This document shows, piece by piece, positions 1-10,650 of a stretch of 64,000 nt of DNA. The first letter of the stretch is position 1, and each line of letters opens with the position of its first letter. The translations under genes and the position numbers were made by a program. The stretch comes from Ailanthus altissimus. Its lineage: Eukaryota > Streptophyta > Magnoliopsida > Sapindales > Simaroubaceae. The stretch lies in contig OX327693.1 of the NCBI GenBank assembly GCA_946807835.1, positions 4,543,501 through 4,607,500 of the forward strand, given 5' to 3'. A model generated the notes under the pieces. The model was given only the letters and a program-made list of their open reading frames with translations. It was not told the origin of the DNA and did no database searches.

Positions 1-230
1 CCATTGATCCTTCCATGCTCTGCTCAATTTGGGAATTCTTCGACATGTTCTACTTCCAGGAAACATGTCGAAGAACTCAGCTTTGTTAACTTGCCGGCCT
101 CAGTTATGACAGATTGCAAATCCCTGTATCACTTTTCCTCACCTGGATATACAACATTATTTGAAAAGTTTCCAATGCATGAAGCTCTGATATCATGAAA
201 TTTGAAATCAAATTAGGGGCAATTTAACTC
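1..230 (-). pseudogene. Remnant of CNL leucine-rich-repeat tail (left edge)
   Basis: The minus strand carries the same sequence as the better preserved LRR pseudogene at 47619-48570: a block reading like a CNL linker (VVYPGEEK, QSVITEAGKLTKLS) with stops and frame breaks. It is the upstream part of that remnant, and the rest lies beyond the window edge. It is called as a relic of an RPS2/At4g27190-like gene by homology to copy 2. No intact frame remains. Confidence 0.6.
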
Positions 231-555
231 ACTCCCTCTTGTCAAAAGATCCGCAAAAGGACAAACCAAATTTAAGGAAATAACTCCTTATGTCATGATC
301 CTCTAATTGGTCTAAGCTAAATTTCAGTAGTTGGATTACAGTGAAAATTTCCTGGATGCATGCTCCACAAGTCAACAATATTTTCCTTTATCAGGGCCCT
401 TCTAGTAACAGTAATCAGCAGCCCAAAATCGTCTGTACATTTAGTGGTTTTCTTTTTGTTTTTATAAGAGATGAAACATAAGAAATATTGAAATAGTGCA
501 GGTATCTGAACAGTTAACAAGTTGTCAATAAAAGTAGGATTAGCCCGAGAAAAAG

Positions 556-840
556 TCAAAAACTACACCGAAAGAAAAAAAAACTATCGACTGAATGCCC
601 AAAAGACCAAGTAAGCTGACTGCCCAAATCTCCAAAAATCAAAATCATGATAACCGAATCACCTTTACATTTGCTCATATAAACCATGAAGGAAGGAGAC
701 TCAAAAGAACACCGCCTCTGGATAACCTCAACCGTGTTTATTCTACCTTGAGCTGCTGTCCAAGCTAATATTTGTACCTTGCAAGGAACCTTGACCTTCC
801 AAATCATTATGGCAGGTAGTTTAACCCCCAAACTCTCCAA
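556..840 (-). pseudogene. LINE reverse-transcriptase zinc-binding (zf-RVT) remnant
   Basis: The 94-codon minus frame contains IWKVKVPCKVQILAWTAAQG followed by RINTVEVIQRRC. This is the typical start of the plant zf-RVT domain, where (W)K.KVP.KV..F.W....RI.T.D..Q+R precedes a C..C pair. The second half (CKGDSVIMILIF) retains a decayed C.S.GE...HLF-like stretch. It lies about 1.2 kb downstream of gene A in the same orientation. The rest of the LINE is not visible, so this is a 3'-end fragment only. Confidence 0.65.
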
Positions 841-1164
841 GCCTCTTTTTCTTCATTGAGAGAAACGTTATCCAACAAATTAAAGAGAGATGAGAACTCA
901 CCTATGTTTGTTCCACCTTGAGCCCTCCAATTCTCCTCATTGATGGAAATATTATCCGGCAAATTCTAGAGAAATGAGAGCTCTTAAATTTCTCTCTCAT
1001 TCATATTTTTCCAAAAAATCAAGATTCCAATTCCATTCCAAAGTAGGGAAGGAGAAAGAGATTCTTGGTTTAGTAGGAACTCCTTGATACCAAGCCAATC
1101 TATAAAGAAATGGGAACATTTCACTATGGAGAGTGCTATGAAATTTGATTCTTTCCGGTCAAGA

Positions 1165-1350
1165 AACCATATCAAATCTTGGTTGCTATCTATCAGAAAC
1201 TCACAACAATCATTAAGAACTAAAACTAGTCAGCAGAAACACAATCATTTACTACCAATCTTGTTTGCTATCTATCACAAACTCACAGCAATGAATAATA
1301 ACTAAAACCAATCAACAGAACTCACAAAATAAAAACACGAACACTTACGT
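1165..1350. repeat. Short tandem duplication shared by the segmental copies
   Basis: Two adjacent units carry the same series of words: TTGCTATCTATCA(G/C)A, AACTCACA(A/G)CAAT, a run of AAGAACT/AATAACT, then CAGAAACACAATCATTTA. The same pair is present at about 49495-49700, so the tandem step is older than the segmental duplication. No coding function is apparent. Confidence 0.6.
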
Positions 1351-2062
1351 GGTTTGGCAGCAATGTCTACATCCACAGATCAACCTCAATGATGATCTTG
1401 TTACTCTCAAAACTGATTACAAAAATTTTTTAACAAGAGAGGGTTACAATTAATTAAAACTCACTCAATTTCATATAGTAAAAAGAGAGAAATTGCTTAA
1501 TGAAATTGGCTAAACAATCAGCCTTGTACAGTGTATACCCTGTTTTAACAACAGCTGAAGTCTAACAATCTTGTAGCTACCCGCCAATATGACAGCCAAG
1601 TTATCATATCTCCCAACTATCTGTAACAGAGTTTATAACAACCTCTTAACAAAGAACCACCAAGCCAAATGTCCTCCCAAAAATGGATTCTTTCATAACA
1701 ACACACCTCCAATTTTTACTTGCTTTTGATAACTGTAAGCCACAACTAATTTCTCTCTAGTGGAAACCTCCAAAGCCATTTGCGTAGAAGCGCTCAACTC
1801 CTCTGTACCACGTTGGCAATATACTTGGATCTAGAAACCACCTCTTAAATACTTTCACCATTGCTCTCCCACAAAAATCTCCCCCTCATCTTGTTAGTTG
1901 CTTAACAGGGAATTTGGAAAAGAGATAACCTAATAAACTGGATAAACTGAACCTGTTAGCTACATTTCGCTCACTGCAGTTGCATTACTTGTGCTTGTTT
2001 TTCCTATTTTGATGGTTGTCATGGGATGGTAGGCTCAACAGGTTGCTTGACACATGCATTCA
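1350..2062. other. 3' flank of gene A, no gene seen
   Basis: This is low-coding sequence between the zf-RVT remnant and gene A. It matches the corresponding flank of gene D at 49700-50392, so it is part of the duplicated unit. It would contain the 3' untranslated region of gene A. No clear polyadenylation signal could be chosen. Confidence 0.5.
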
Positions 2063-3331
2063 TTACAGGATTCGTCTGGCCTTCTGCTTATTCTGAATAG
2101 TTTCATTCTCAAATTCTTTTCCACTCTGAAAAGTTTCATCCTCCAATTCCACATTAGAACTAGTCACTATAGGTCCTGCAACATGTGCAGCTAACCTACT
2201 TATTGTTTCAATAGCTAGTGTATCTGTTGGTGGAAGACATGCCATCTCTTCTTCATTCAAATTTTTTGGGCCTGGTGGAGCATCCTCATCCATAGCTGAC
2301 ATAGCTTCTGCGTTTGGTGTAGGTACATTCTTACTTAGCTCCTCAAAGTGTCCTGACAACTCATCTTTAACTCCAGAAGTTGATTCTGTCTGCAGTGATT
2401 CTGATGCATCAAGTCTGAGATCCTCTTCATGGCCAAGCCTATAGCTGTGAGTTCCTGGTGGTGGTGGTAATTCATTGTTGAAATCAGACAATGTATTCAT
2501 CTCTGGGAAATATGTCAAGTGCTGTGCTGGAACTGTGCGTATCATTGTTTCCACGCAATCAGAGGAAGTAGTCACCACAACACATGGTCTCAAATGACAC
2601 AGGTCTGAAATTAATAATTTCAATTTCTCCAATTTTTCATCAGTCAAGTTGCACAAATCATCCAGCACAATCAGCAATCTCTCACACACTTTCTCAGTGC
2701 TACACTGAGTTGCAATTACACCTAGAACTCTTAAAAGCTCCTGATTCTTACCAATAGAATACCAAAACCTGAATGGAAATTGGGATTTCACCTTCTCGTC
2801 CATGAAAATTCCATGGGCGAGAGCCGTATTCTCAGTTCCACTCACACCTGCTATGAGTAAAACCAGCACCCTGTTCAGGTTCATGTTGCGCAGCAACTCT
2901 TCTTTCACAGTACTGACTGAGCTCTCAATGTCTGTTTCTAAAACAGTATGTTCAGATCTCACCTGAGAAATTGAACCAAAAGCTTGATCACAACTGCCAG
3001 CAACAACTTTGTGAAGCAAATTCAAGAGTGGAGCCAACCGTTCATCAAATCTCCTCAACTTGTGGTCAAATTTCGATCTTGATATCTCTGATTGAATCCA
3101 GGCATCAAGCAATTCATCAACTTCAGAAATGAGGCCTTCCAGATCAGTGAACAATGAATTCAGGACCATGTTTCGGTCGAAACGGCAGCTTCTAGGCTTC
3201 TGAATAAGGGAATGCACTTCTACAACTCTGCAATGAAACTGTTTCATCCCTGTGTTGTTCCAGAAGGCGTCGGCGTTGGCATCCATTTTATCGCAGAGCA
3301 TACTGGAGAGTGTTGTCAGATTAACCGCCAT
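2063..3331 (-). CDS. Degenerate NB-ARC-like protein without LRR, gene A
   Basis: An intronless frame of 422 residues. I start it at the MAVNLTTL methionine because the relatives B and C begin at the equivalent MAD/MAG; an in-frame ATG seven codons upstream exists at 3352. Residues 1-150 are helical and resemble a CNL N-terminal region (MLCDKMDANADAFWNN, FTDLEGLISEVDELLDAW). Residues 155-285 resemble an NB-ARC core: P-loop position GVSGTENT at 162-169 (the Walker A lysine is asparagine), kinase-2 RLLIVLDDL at 219-227, RNBS-B-like CVVVTTSSD near 250 (arginine lost), and VPAQHLTYFPE, comparable with the RGA-type VP.YHL segment. GLPL, MHD and LRRs are absent; instead there is an acidic tail ending NKQKARRIL. 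The resemblance to RGA/Rx-type NLRs is by motif only. ATP binding is doubtful. It may be an immune regulator or decoy, or simply an expressed relic. Gene D is its near-identical duplicate. Confidence 0.75.
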   Translation of the reverse strand: MAVNLTTLSSMLCDKMDANADAFWNNTGMKQFHCRVVEVHSLIQKPRSCRFDRNMVLNSLFTDLEGLISEVDELLDAWIQSEISRSKFDHKLRRFDERLAPLLNLLHKVVAGSCDQAFGSISQVRSEHTVLETDIESSVSTVKEELLRNMNLNRVLVLLIAGVSGTENTALAHGIFMDEKVKSQFPFRFWYSIGKNQELLRVLGVIATQCSTEKVCERLLIVLDDLCNLTDEKLEKLKLLISDLCHLRPCVVVTTSSDCVETMIRTVPAQHLTYFPEMNTLSDFNNELPPPPGTHSYRLGHEEDLRLDASESLQTESTSGVKDELSGHFEELSKNVPTPNAEAMSAMDEDAPPGPKNLNEEEMACLPPTDTLAIETISRLAAHVAGPIVTSSNVELEDETFQSGKEFENETIQNKQKARRIL

Positions 3332-4440
3332 TTTACAACCAACAAAGAACAAGAACGTTCAGCAAAACCCAACAGAAGAAAGAGAAGAAAAGGCAGCCGT
3401 TTGATTTTTGCTTTTGGGGTAGTAGGGATTGCTAAGGATGGTTGACTTGGTTTCAGGACTTTGTGAGCATGAAAATTTGGTAGGAACAAGAACCGGACCG
3501 GCCAGAAGGTTTACCTAATAACAGAACTTCTCGTTTACATTTATGTAATAATTTTTTTTTTATGGAAAAAAGTTTGATTACGCAAACAGGATAAGTTTGT
3601 CCCACTGATTTCATTTAATTTTTATTTAAATTTAATTGAAACCATGAAAAGCATTATAAGGACAAAAATGTCCTTGTTGTGTTGGTGAAATTTTTCCTAG
3701 GTTGCATCGGAAAAGCCAGAAAAAAAAAGGTTTATAGATGTAATTACTCAAAATGAAAATTTTAATGCCAATTTTTAGATTGCGTAAACGAAAATTTGAT
3801 GATGAGGACATTATGTTTGAGCAATTACACTAACAAAATGTAATAAAAAAATAAAGGGTAAATTGCATATGTATGTGAATTTTGTCTGACGCTAGGCCCT
3901 AAGCTCGCAAGAATGTGTGAGGACGACGCTAGACGAGTGCGGCTGCCAAAACTGACAACCGAATCTAATTTGTTTTAGGATTTAATATTAATAAATATTT
4001 TTTAATACAGATATTTTTTTTAATTAATTTCAAGTTTTTATAATATTTTATTAATAAAAATAACTTTATATTTAAGTAGAACATAAAATTTAAAATTTGA
4101 TAATATTTATAATAAATTTATATATCATTCATCAACGGTAGTCATAGCAGTCAAATGAATTATAATACTTGAAATAATTATTATATAACTTAACGGAAGA
4201 AATATTATTGAGTAATTTTTTAAATATGATGATAAATTTATCTATTTAACATAATTTTGGGAGTCCATTTTTTCTTTTATCCTAAATGATATAACATAAC
4301 TTTAAATAAAATAAAAAGTATAAAAAATATTTTTGTTGATTATAGAATATTATTTTAAATTGTGTTGGTATAAAATGTGGTAATATATGTCTTTGAGATT
4401 TTTATTAACATAAATATATTAATATATTAAAAGATTAAGA
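3332..4440. promoter_or_regulatory. Upstream region of gene A, promoter not resolved
   Basis: The first 500 bases upstream of gene A on the minus strand are well conserved with the upstream of gene D (51695-52420), including blocks such as GGTTTACCTAATAACAGAACTTC and GAGGACATTATGTTTGAGC. Conservation outside the coding region fits a shared promoter but also simply recent duplication. No convincing TATA box was assigned. Confidence 0.35.
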
Positions 4441-4756
4441 AGTTAAAAGGACCCAACAATAACGGTGGACATTTTTAGCCGAAACTCAGATACAGCCAGA
4501 AATTTGGTTGACGTCGGCAAAAGGTTGGGAGGTCTTGTGTCTTCCTTTACACATAATCAATCAATGCATTGGCTTCAATTCAATTCCACAAAGTTGATTC
4601 TTTTCAATAAAATATTGAAGTTTGAAATGCCCATCTTTTCAATATACAAAGTAACAGATTTATTATAACAAAGTAAACAACTTATTACAATTTTTGTATT
4701 AGAATAAAGTCGCCAGTGCTATTTATAAACTCATGTGATTGTAAGAATCACAAACT

Positions 4757-4784
4757 CCAAATTATTATTATTATTATTATTATT
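4757..4784. repeat. (ATT)n microsatellite
   Basis: About nine copies of ATT in a row, followed by TTTTACC. The equivalent place in copy 2 (about 53670) has a poly-T run instead, so this locus is length- and motif-variable between copies. Confidence 0.85.
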
Positions 4785-6511
4785 TTACCTTTTGCTCTAT
4801 TACTTGGACTTTTTTTTTAATAATCATTCACCTAATTATAAATTTTGCTATAACAAATTGGTAAATAAAGGTAAATTATAATTCCGGACATAAGACAAGA
4901 AGAGCAAAAAAGAATTGGGCCAGACGATTATCACACGTACTAACTATCCATACTAAAATAAAGCATCTGGTTTTGAAAACTAAATTCTATTATATATATC
5001 TTACTTTCTCCAACAAGAAAGCAATGTGTCTAGAGGTTAAACTAGCTAGATAAATAAAAGGTTTTTTAAAAAAAAAATAAAAAATAGGAATGTGAAAAAA
5101 AAATTGAACCGATTAAATTGAATTGTACATGTTAATTTTTGATCGATTAGTTCAATCTGATTTAAAAGTCAAGGTCAATTTTATTTATTTAAAATTGATC
5201 AATTTAAAATTTTAATTAATGATGATATTTTTTACTAAGAATCTAAAATTTGACCAAATAAGTTACAAATGAACAACAACAATTCCACCGCAATTAATAT
5301 CAACATTTTTTTTTTTACCAAGAACCTAAAATTTGCAGTCAACATCATCCAATCAAAGTCATTATTTTCTATGAACTATAATTTTGGTGTTCGTTAATGT
5401 TATCCAAGCCATACATGCTGCCTTAGAGGGCGTTTGTTTGCTAGTGTTTTTTTTGTCAAGCATTTTTTTTTAATTCTGCAAAAACGAGAATTAAAATAAT
5501 GTTGTTTGGTAGACAAGAATATAAAAATCTATTTTATTTTATGTGCAAATGGGATGTTATGTTGTTCATTTAAAAAAAAAAAAAAGAATATAAAATATCT
5601 CTTTTTTGGTTTTTTTTATTATTATTTTGCATTTGCAAATTTGTGTGGATCCCACTGTTTAAATGGGTCCCACATTTGCATATCTGGCTTAAATGAGTCC
5701 CATATGCGTATATGTTTTCTACTTTCAAATTATTTTAATTAACAAAAATTTGTCTGGCTGGTGTCACCAACGCCTTTCAATTTCACGTCCACATATGCAA
5801 TACGTTTGATAACTTAATAAATTTAATCTAATTAATCTCTTGAGCAGGGGTTCAGCCAAGTGAGCATGGGGTTGGCTGAGTCCCCTCAAAGTCTCACGTC
5901 CCCATTTAAATTTGATCTCCTTTTTTTTTTAAGTAGTGCGAAAATATTTGATTAAAATGTTGTAATCTCTTATTTAAAAAAAAAAATTAATTAATCTCTT
6001 TTTATCTATTTTTTTTTTTCTAATTATGAAATGAGTCCTAGGATTAAAAGGTAATAAAAAAATTATGCAAGTAGTGAACCACTTAGTATCAAATGTTCCA
6101 TTATTTAAGTGTTACATTTGTGTTAGATCATAATTTCTTTATCTTACTAAAGGATTTTTTTTTAAATATTTAAACTATACTTTGAATGGCAGTCACAAAG
6201 TCTTGCTGTATGGTTTTCTTTTTAAATTATACTAATATCATCAATTATAATTTTAATTTATAAATAGAAAAAAATAATAAATATATTTTTATCATTGTCA
6301 TTTTCAAATTATAGTTTTAAAATAAACGATTAAGAAACATTTTTATATTTAAAAACACTAATTTTTACTTTATAAAATAAATTTTGGAATACTATTTGTA
6401 TTTAAAATAATAATAAACCACGAATTACTTCTTACATTATTATTATTACTTTTTAATTAAGAAATACTTCTTACATTATTACTTTTATATATTTCTGAAT
6501 TATGATATAAA

Positions 6512-6652
6512 TAATGTTATATTTTTTAAATGATATTTTAACTTTTTTTAATTAAATAATTATTAAATAATAAATTTAAAAATTATTTTATTTTATTATT
6601 AAATAATTATTTGACATATTAAATTTAAATAAAAAATAATATTATTTAAAAA
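6512..6652. mobile_element. AT-rich palindromic MITE-like element
   Basis: The left arm begins TAATGTTATATTTTTTAAATGA and the right arm ends AAAAAATAATATTATTTAAA, so the two arms are near reverse complements around a TTATTAAATAAT core. Similar elements occur at 28567-28717, 46365-46545 and 47053-47237. Family and target-site duplication (perhaps TA) were not established. Confidence 0.55.
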
Positions 6653-7641
6653 CGGGAGAATCACTGTTCTTATATTAACGGGGCTCAATCTTTGAAAGAA
6701 TCTTTCAAAGAATCGGTGGTGGAATTAAGTTAAGGATAATAGATGAGTCAATTGCGTGCTTAAAGAAAAGTTATTATTACAACTTTTTGTCCATCGTCCT
6801 TAACCAAATTATTGGCTCTATTTTCTCTCTGTTTCAGATAAAAGTTCTCGAACCATAGCTAGAAAATTTTGGGGCAAACACGTAAAATTAAAAAATAAGA
6901 TAAAATTACTTTGTAAAAAAAAAAAAATTCAAAATTTTAGAAGGGTAAACTACATACAGATCCCATCTAAAAATTTCCACCATAATCGTCACTCTACCAC
7001 CTTCAAATATATTTTATGTATTTATATTAATAAAAATTTAACATCCTATCCTTCAAATGTAATTCCCAAATTTCTATTTCAAAAATAAATAAATAAATAA
7101 AACCCCTAAATGCTATGTTTCAATTATATAATATTATTTAGATTTTACATGATTATTTAGGTTATATAATATATATTTATATTTAAAACATAAAATATCA
7201 CTAACTATTTTCTTATTTATTTATTAAAAGGCATGTTCATTAATATTATATACATTAATATATCTAAAATTTATTTAATTTTTATTTAATATAAAATATA
7301 ATATTCTCTTTCACTTAATCACATGATGTTATCATCACGATTTAACTTAAATTTAAAGATTAATTTAACTTATGTTGTTTATTATTTTTACTCATAATAA
7401 AAATACTATTTATGTGATAATCTTTATTAAAATTTAAAATATAAATTTTTTATGATCCACTTGACCTACATTATACATTTTCACTATTATTAAATAATTC
7501 ACAACTCATATGATAATTTTTATTATAGAAATTTTAACGACTCACATATAAATAAGAATTTAAATTTATTCTAATATTATTTATTATGAGTCAAATACTT
7601 ATTATTAATATAAAAAATAAATCTATTAAATAAAATTATAT

Positions 7642-7666
7642 ATCCATATATATATATATATATAAC
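7642..7666. repeat. (TA)n microsatellite
   Basis: An uninterrupted run of TA dinucleotides in AT-rich intergenic sequence. Confidence 0.8.
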
Positions 7667-8109
7667 TAAAATCCATTCAATTTTTTTATATGACATGACA
7701 ATAAGCATAACTTCAGTACCTATGAATGTACGTTTGGGGAGATAAGTGCTTACTAATTAAACAACGTAATCTGAGTGCAATGCTTCAGTGCCACAGAGGA
7801 GGTAAGTGATAAATTCCCATTCAAATAAGCGTAGCTGTTGAGGGATGCACATGAGCTTACTAAGGCCCACAAAGTCTATAAACGGCCATTCAGTTAAGAA
7901 AAGTAGAAAATTTATGAATAATTGTAGAAATTTGTAAGACTTATATTTGAACAGATTTAACGAACTTTTCTTTTTTGAAAATTAAAAAAATAATAATAAT
8001 TGACCTTTATTTTCCATACTCTTTGTTTATTCGTTTGTTTATGTTATCAAATGTTGCGGCCAGATTATTAAATTTCAAATTACACATATGAAGATAGAAA
8101 TTAAATTTT

Positions 8110-8265
8110 TTATTTGGGAAATTACAGTCCACGAAATTGGAAGAATTACAATAAAATCAACATAAAATTGATGGAAATTTTGCTCGTTCCATTAGTTTTC
8201 AGTATAGTCTGCAAAAATGGAAGAATTAAAAAACAAAATCAACATAACGTTGATGGACATTTTGG
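8110..8265. repeat. Two-copy tandem repeat upstream of gene B
   Basis: Two successive units of roughly 80 bases share GGAAGAATTA, AAATCAACATAA and TTGATGGA(A/C)ATTTTG. They lie 350-500 bases upstream of gene B, so they could sit in its promoter. No regulatory role is known. Confidence 0.65.
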
Positions 8266-8517
8266 TCTTTTTGATCTCTAAATTAAATCTAACAAGATGT
8301 TTATTGAATAAAATAAAATTTTATTTATATTTTAAATATTTTTGGTGAATATTACATGAATACAAACGAAAATTTTAGAAAATTTGCCAAATTTCGAGCC
8401 GGTTTTTATAAATTTCTTCGTTCTCACCAAGTCGAAAAGCAAGCCAAGTCAAACCATTTCTTCACAGCCCATCATCATCTTTCGCATAATCAAATCAAAC
8501 GCCACTGCTTCTTCTTC

Positions 8518-8527
8518 TGCTTCCGCT

Positions 8528-8562
<35 letters not shown>

Positions 8563-8565
8563 TTC
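8518..8565. repeat. (CTGCGT)n / CTTCTG microsatellite in the leader of gene B
   Basis: A hexameric run of about five CTGCGT units flanked by CTTCTG-type units, 50-100 bases before the chosen start of gene B. The gene B frame stays open through the run (giving alternating Cys-Val), so an N-terminally extended product starting at 8356 is formally possible. The start shared with the relatives is at 8614. Confidence 0.85.
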
Positions 8566-8613
8566 TTTTGGTTTTGTCTGTTTGAGTGTTTTGTTGTTGC
8601 TGCTGCTCATCAA

Positions 8614-9960
8614 ATGGCGGATGAACTGTCGTCACGTTTTGGCATGCTGTGCGATAAACTCGATTCCGACGCCGGCGCTTTCTGGGACAACACAGAGATG
8701 AAACAGTTGCTTCCCGAAGTAAAAGAAGCGCGTTGCCTGCTTCAGAACGTTAAGCGCTACAGATCCGACCAAAATGTGAACACGAACTCTCTGTTCGCGG
8801 ATCTAGAAGGCGTCGCTTCTGGCGTCGATGGGTTAGTTGATGCCTGGGTTGAGTCGGAAATATCAAGACCCAAATTCGATCAAAAGCTGAGGAAGGCTCA
8901 TGCACGGCTCGTTCTGCTCGTGAATTCTCTGCGCAAAGTTGTTGTCGGTGACGATGAAGATGAAGAGACTAGTGGCTCCATTTACGAGGTGAGTTCTAGA
9001 AGATCTGAACAGACTGTTTTACAAAGTGATCACCTTGAGAAATCAATTAGCTCTGTGAAATACGCGTTGCTACACAACGTGAATATGGCGCTGGTTTTAC
9101 TCGTAGTGGGTGTGAGCGGAACTGTTAATACTGCTCTAGCCCACGGAATTTTCACCGATGAGGAGGTGAAATCCCATTTTCCGTTCAGCTTTTGGTTTTC
9201 TGTTGCTAAGAAACTTGGTTTTTCGAGAGTTGTTAAGGCAATAAGAGTTCACTGTAGTGAAATTCACAGAGCTCAGAAAATGGGTGGAAGATTGTTAGTT
9301 GTAATGAATGATGTGTGTGATTTGAATGACGATGATTTGAAAGAATTCAGATTATTAATCTCAAACGACATGGGTGATTTGATACCTTGTGTTTTGGTGA
9401 CTACTCGCTCTGATTTGGTGGCAAGTATGATGAGCAGAGTTCCGGCACAGCACCTGACTTATATTCCCGAGTCCAATTCATGGTCCGATGTCAACCTTGA
9501 ATTACTCCCATTAGTAGGAGCTCACAGCTGTGAGCGTGGACATGAGAAGGATCTCAGAGGTAAGGCACCAGAGTCTGCAGGGGCGACTGAACCGCAAAGA
9601 CATTCAACTTCTGAACTTGAAGATGAGATGCCAGGACACTTTGAGGTGCTAAGTAAGGCTGTTCTGAACCCATGTATAAAATTTCAGTCAGCTACGGATG
9701 ATGATGCTGCATCAAATCCAGAAAATTTGACAGGAAAAAAGATGAATTGTTCTCCACCAACAGATGTGGATAACTCTGAATTACAACTTAAATCTCTTGA
9801 AACAGGAGAGGGATTAGCTGCACATGTGCCAGGAACCATCGCGACTAGTTCTGATGAGGCGGTTCATGAGACCGAATTTGAGGATGGACCCTTCCAAGAT
9901 AAGGAGAAAGGCAGGCGAATTTTGAATTGGATGCATGGCAATCAAAGTAGGTACATGTAA
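8614..9960 (+). CDS. Degenerate NB-ARC-like protein without LRR, gene B
   Basis: An intronless frame of 448 residues, starting at MADELSSRFGMLCDKL, which aligns with the starts of A, C and D; the open frame extends upstream through a microsatellite but has no conserved sequence there. Residues 1-150 form the conserved helical N-terminal region. The NB-ARC-like part has GVSGTVNT at 166-173 (Walker A lysine replaced by asparagine), RLLVVMNDV at 226-234 (kinase-2 aspartate pair reduced to ND), and LVTTRSD near 261, which keeps the RNBS-B arginine. VPAQHLTYIPESNSW follows. There is no GLPL, MHD or LRR. The tail is acidic, with the family blocks NLTGKKM, LAAHVPGTIATSSD and FQDKEKGRRIL. It is the only relative with both nucleotide-binding motifs damaged, so hydrolysis is unlikely. 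A non-catalytic immune-related role is inference. Confidence 0.75.
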   Translation: MADELSSRFGMLCDKLDSDAGAFWDNTEMKQLLPEVKEARCLLQNVKRYRSDQNVNTNSLFADLEGVASGVDGLVDAWVESEISRPKFDQKLRKAHARLVLLVNSLRKVVVGDDEDEETSGSIYEVSSRRSEQTVLQSDHLEKSISSVKYALLHNVNMALVLLVVGVSGTVNTALAHGIFTDEEVKSHFPFSFWFSVAKKLGFSRVVKAIRVHCSEIHRAQKMGGRLLVVMNDVCDLNDDDLKEFRLLISNDMGDLIPCVLVTTRSDLVASMMSRVPAQHLTYIPESNSWSDVNLELLPLVGAHSCERGHEKDLRGKAPESAGATEPQRHSTSELEDEMPGHFEVLSKAVLNPCIKFQSATDDDAASNPENLTGKKMNCSPPTDVDNSELQLKSLETGEGLAAHVPGTIATSSDEAVHETEFEDGPFQDKEKGRRILNWMHGNQSRYM

Positions 9961-10029
9961 GGCAACTTGTGATATCCATCCAGGAAATGTAGCTAACAAG
10001 TTCAGCTTAATCCAATTATCTATTTTAAG

Positions 10030-10650
10030 CTTGTAAAGTAGGCACTTGGAAGTAACCAATTATCTATAATCGTTTGAAAAGGCCAAGGTTCAAATATTGG
10101 CTTGGGCACTAGCTCAAGGTAGAAAATACAAAGGCAGTCTCTTTTTGTATGTTTATCTCCTTCACAATGTATTATGTGCATAAGAAGTGGGGGTGGAACT
10201 AGGATCATTTCCTCCTCCATCGTTTTGTTGCTTCTGGTCTGTGAAATAATATATTCTAGGCAGCAAATTCTGTGTGGGCTAGGTCAGCAACGTGTAGGTC
10301 TTTATTTGTAGAACAACTGTATGACTTCGGCAACGGGATAAAGCAAGAGTTCTATGGATGAGTGCTGTTTTCTTACATTTTTGGGTGAATTGGCAAGAAA
10401 GACATAGAAGTATTTTGAAGGCTTGGCCGCAGAGGACGTTAACTATTTATGGGATGAAGTTCGTTCGCCAGCTGCTCTTCGCGCGTAAGTGACAAGGACT
10501 TCAACGCACTTCTTTATGGCTATGCTTCTCTTTGTATAGCTTTTAGTTTTTGCCCAAGCTGATCCTAGTTTTGTTAATAGCTTGTTCACTCTTTGTAATT
10601 CCTATACCTTACTATTAATAATATATCTCTAGTTTCCTTCTTATACAAAA
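10030..10650 (+). pseudogene. LINE 3'-end remnant (zf-RVT region) downstream of gene B
   Basis: Reading plus-strand frames with stops ignored gives pieces such as ILAWALAQGR and KARVLWMSAVFLHFWVNWQE followed by RHRSILKAW. These resemble the zf-RVT and following region of plant LINEs (K..W..A....FW..W.ERN.R.FE). It ends in pyrimidine-rich sequence and AATAATATATC-type AT. It starts less than 100 bases after the gene B stop and has the same orientation, as at the other family members. The frame is broken throughout. Confidence 0.5.

Larger units (their letters stand above)
1..5055. repeat. Segmental duplication, copy 1
   Basis: This stretch matches 48334-53925 in the same orientation almost throughout. 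Shared landmarks are the opening CCATTGATCCTTC, the zf-RVT remnant, the tandem of priming-like sequences near 1.2-1.3 kb, the whole of gene A/D, and the tail around 4440-5055 (GGACATTTTTAGCCGAAACTC and the GCATCTGGTTTTGAAAA block). Copy 1 is cut by the window edge, so its true left end is unseen. It carries extra AT-rich DNA near 3985-4260, whereas copy 2 carries a MITE-like insertion at 52590-53200. The similarity is read by eye. Confidence 0.9.
5060..8100. other. AT-rich intergenic DNA, no gene seen
   Basis: Very AT-rich sequence with poly-A and poly-T runs. No reading frame resembles a protein. It contains short MITE-like pieces (for example 5090-5240, with words like TTGAACCGATTAAATTGAATTG), the palindromic element at 6512-6652 and a TA microsatellite at about 7642-7665. 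Nothing else could be supported. Confidence 0.5.

Noticed and set aside
8384..8701. 105-codon frame with an Ala-Ser repeat over the microsatellite
   Set aside because: It is a second reading of the (CTGCGT)n run and overlaps gene B in another frame.
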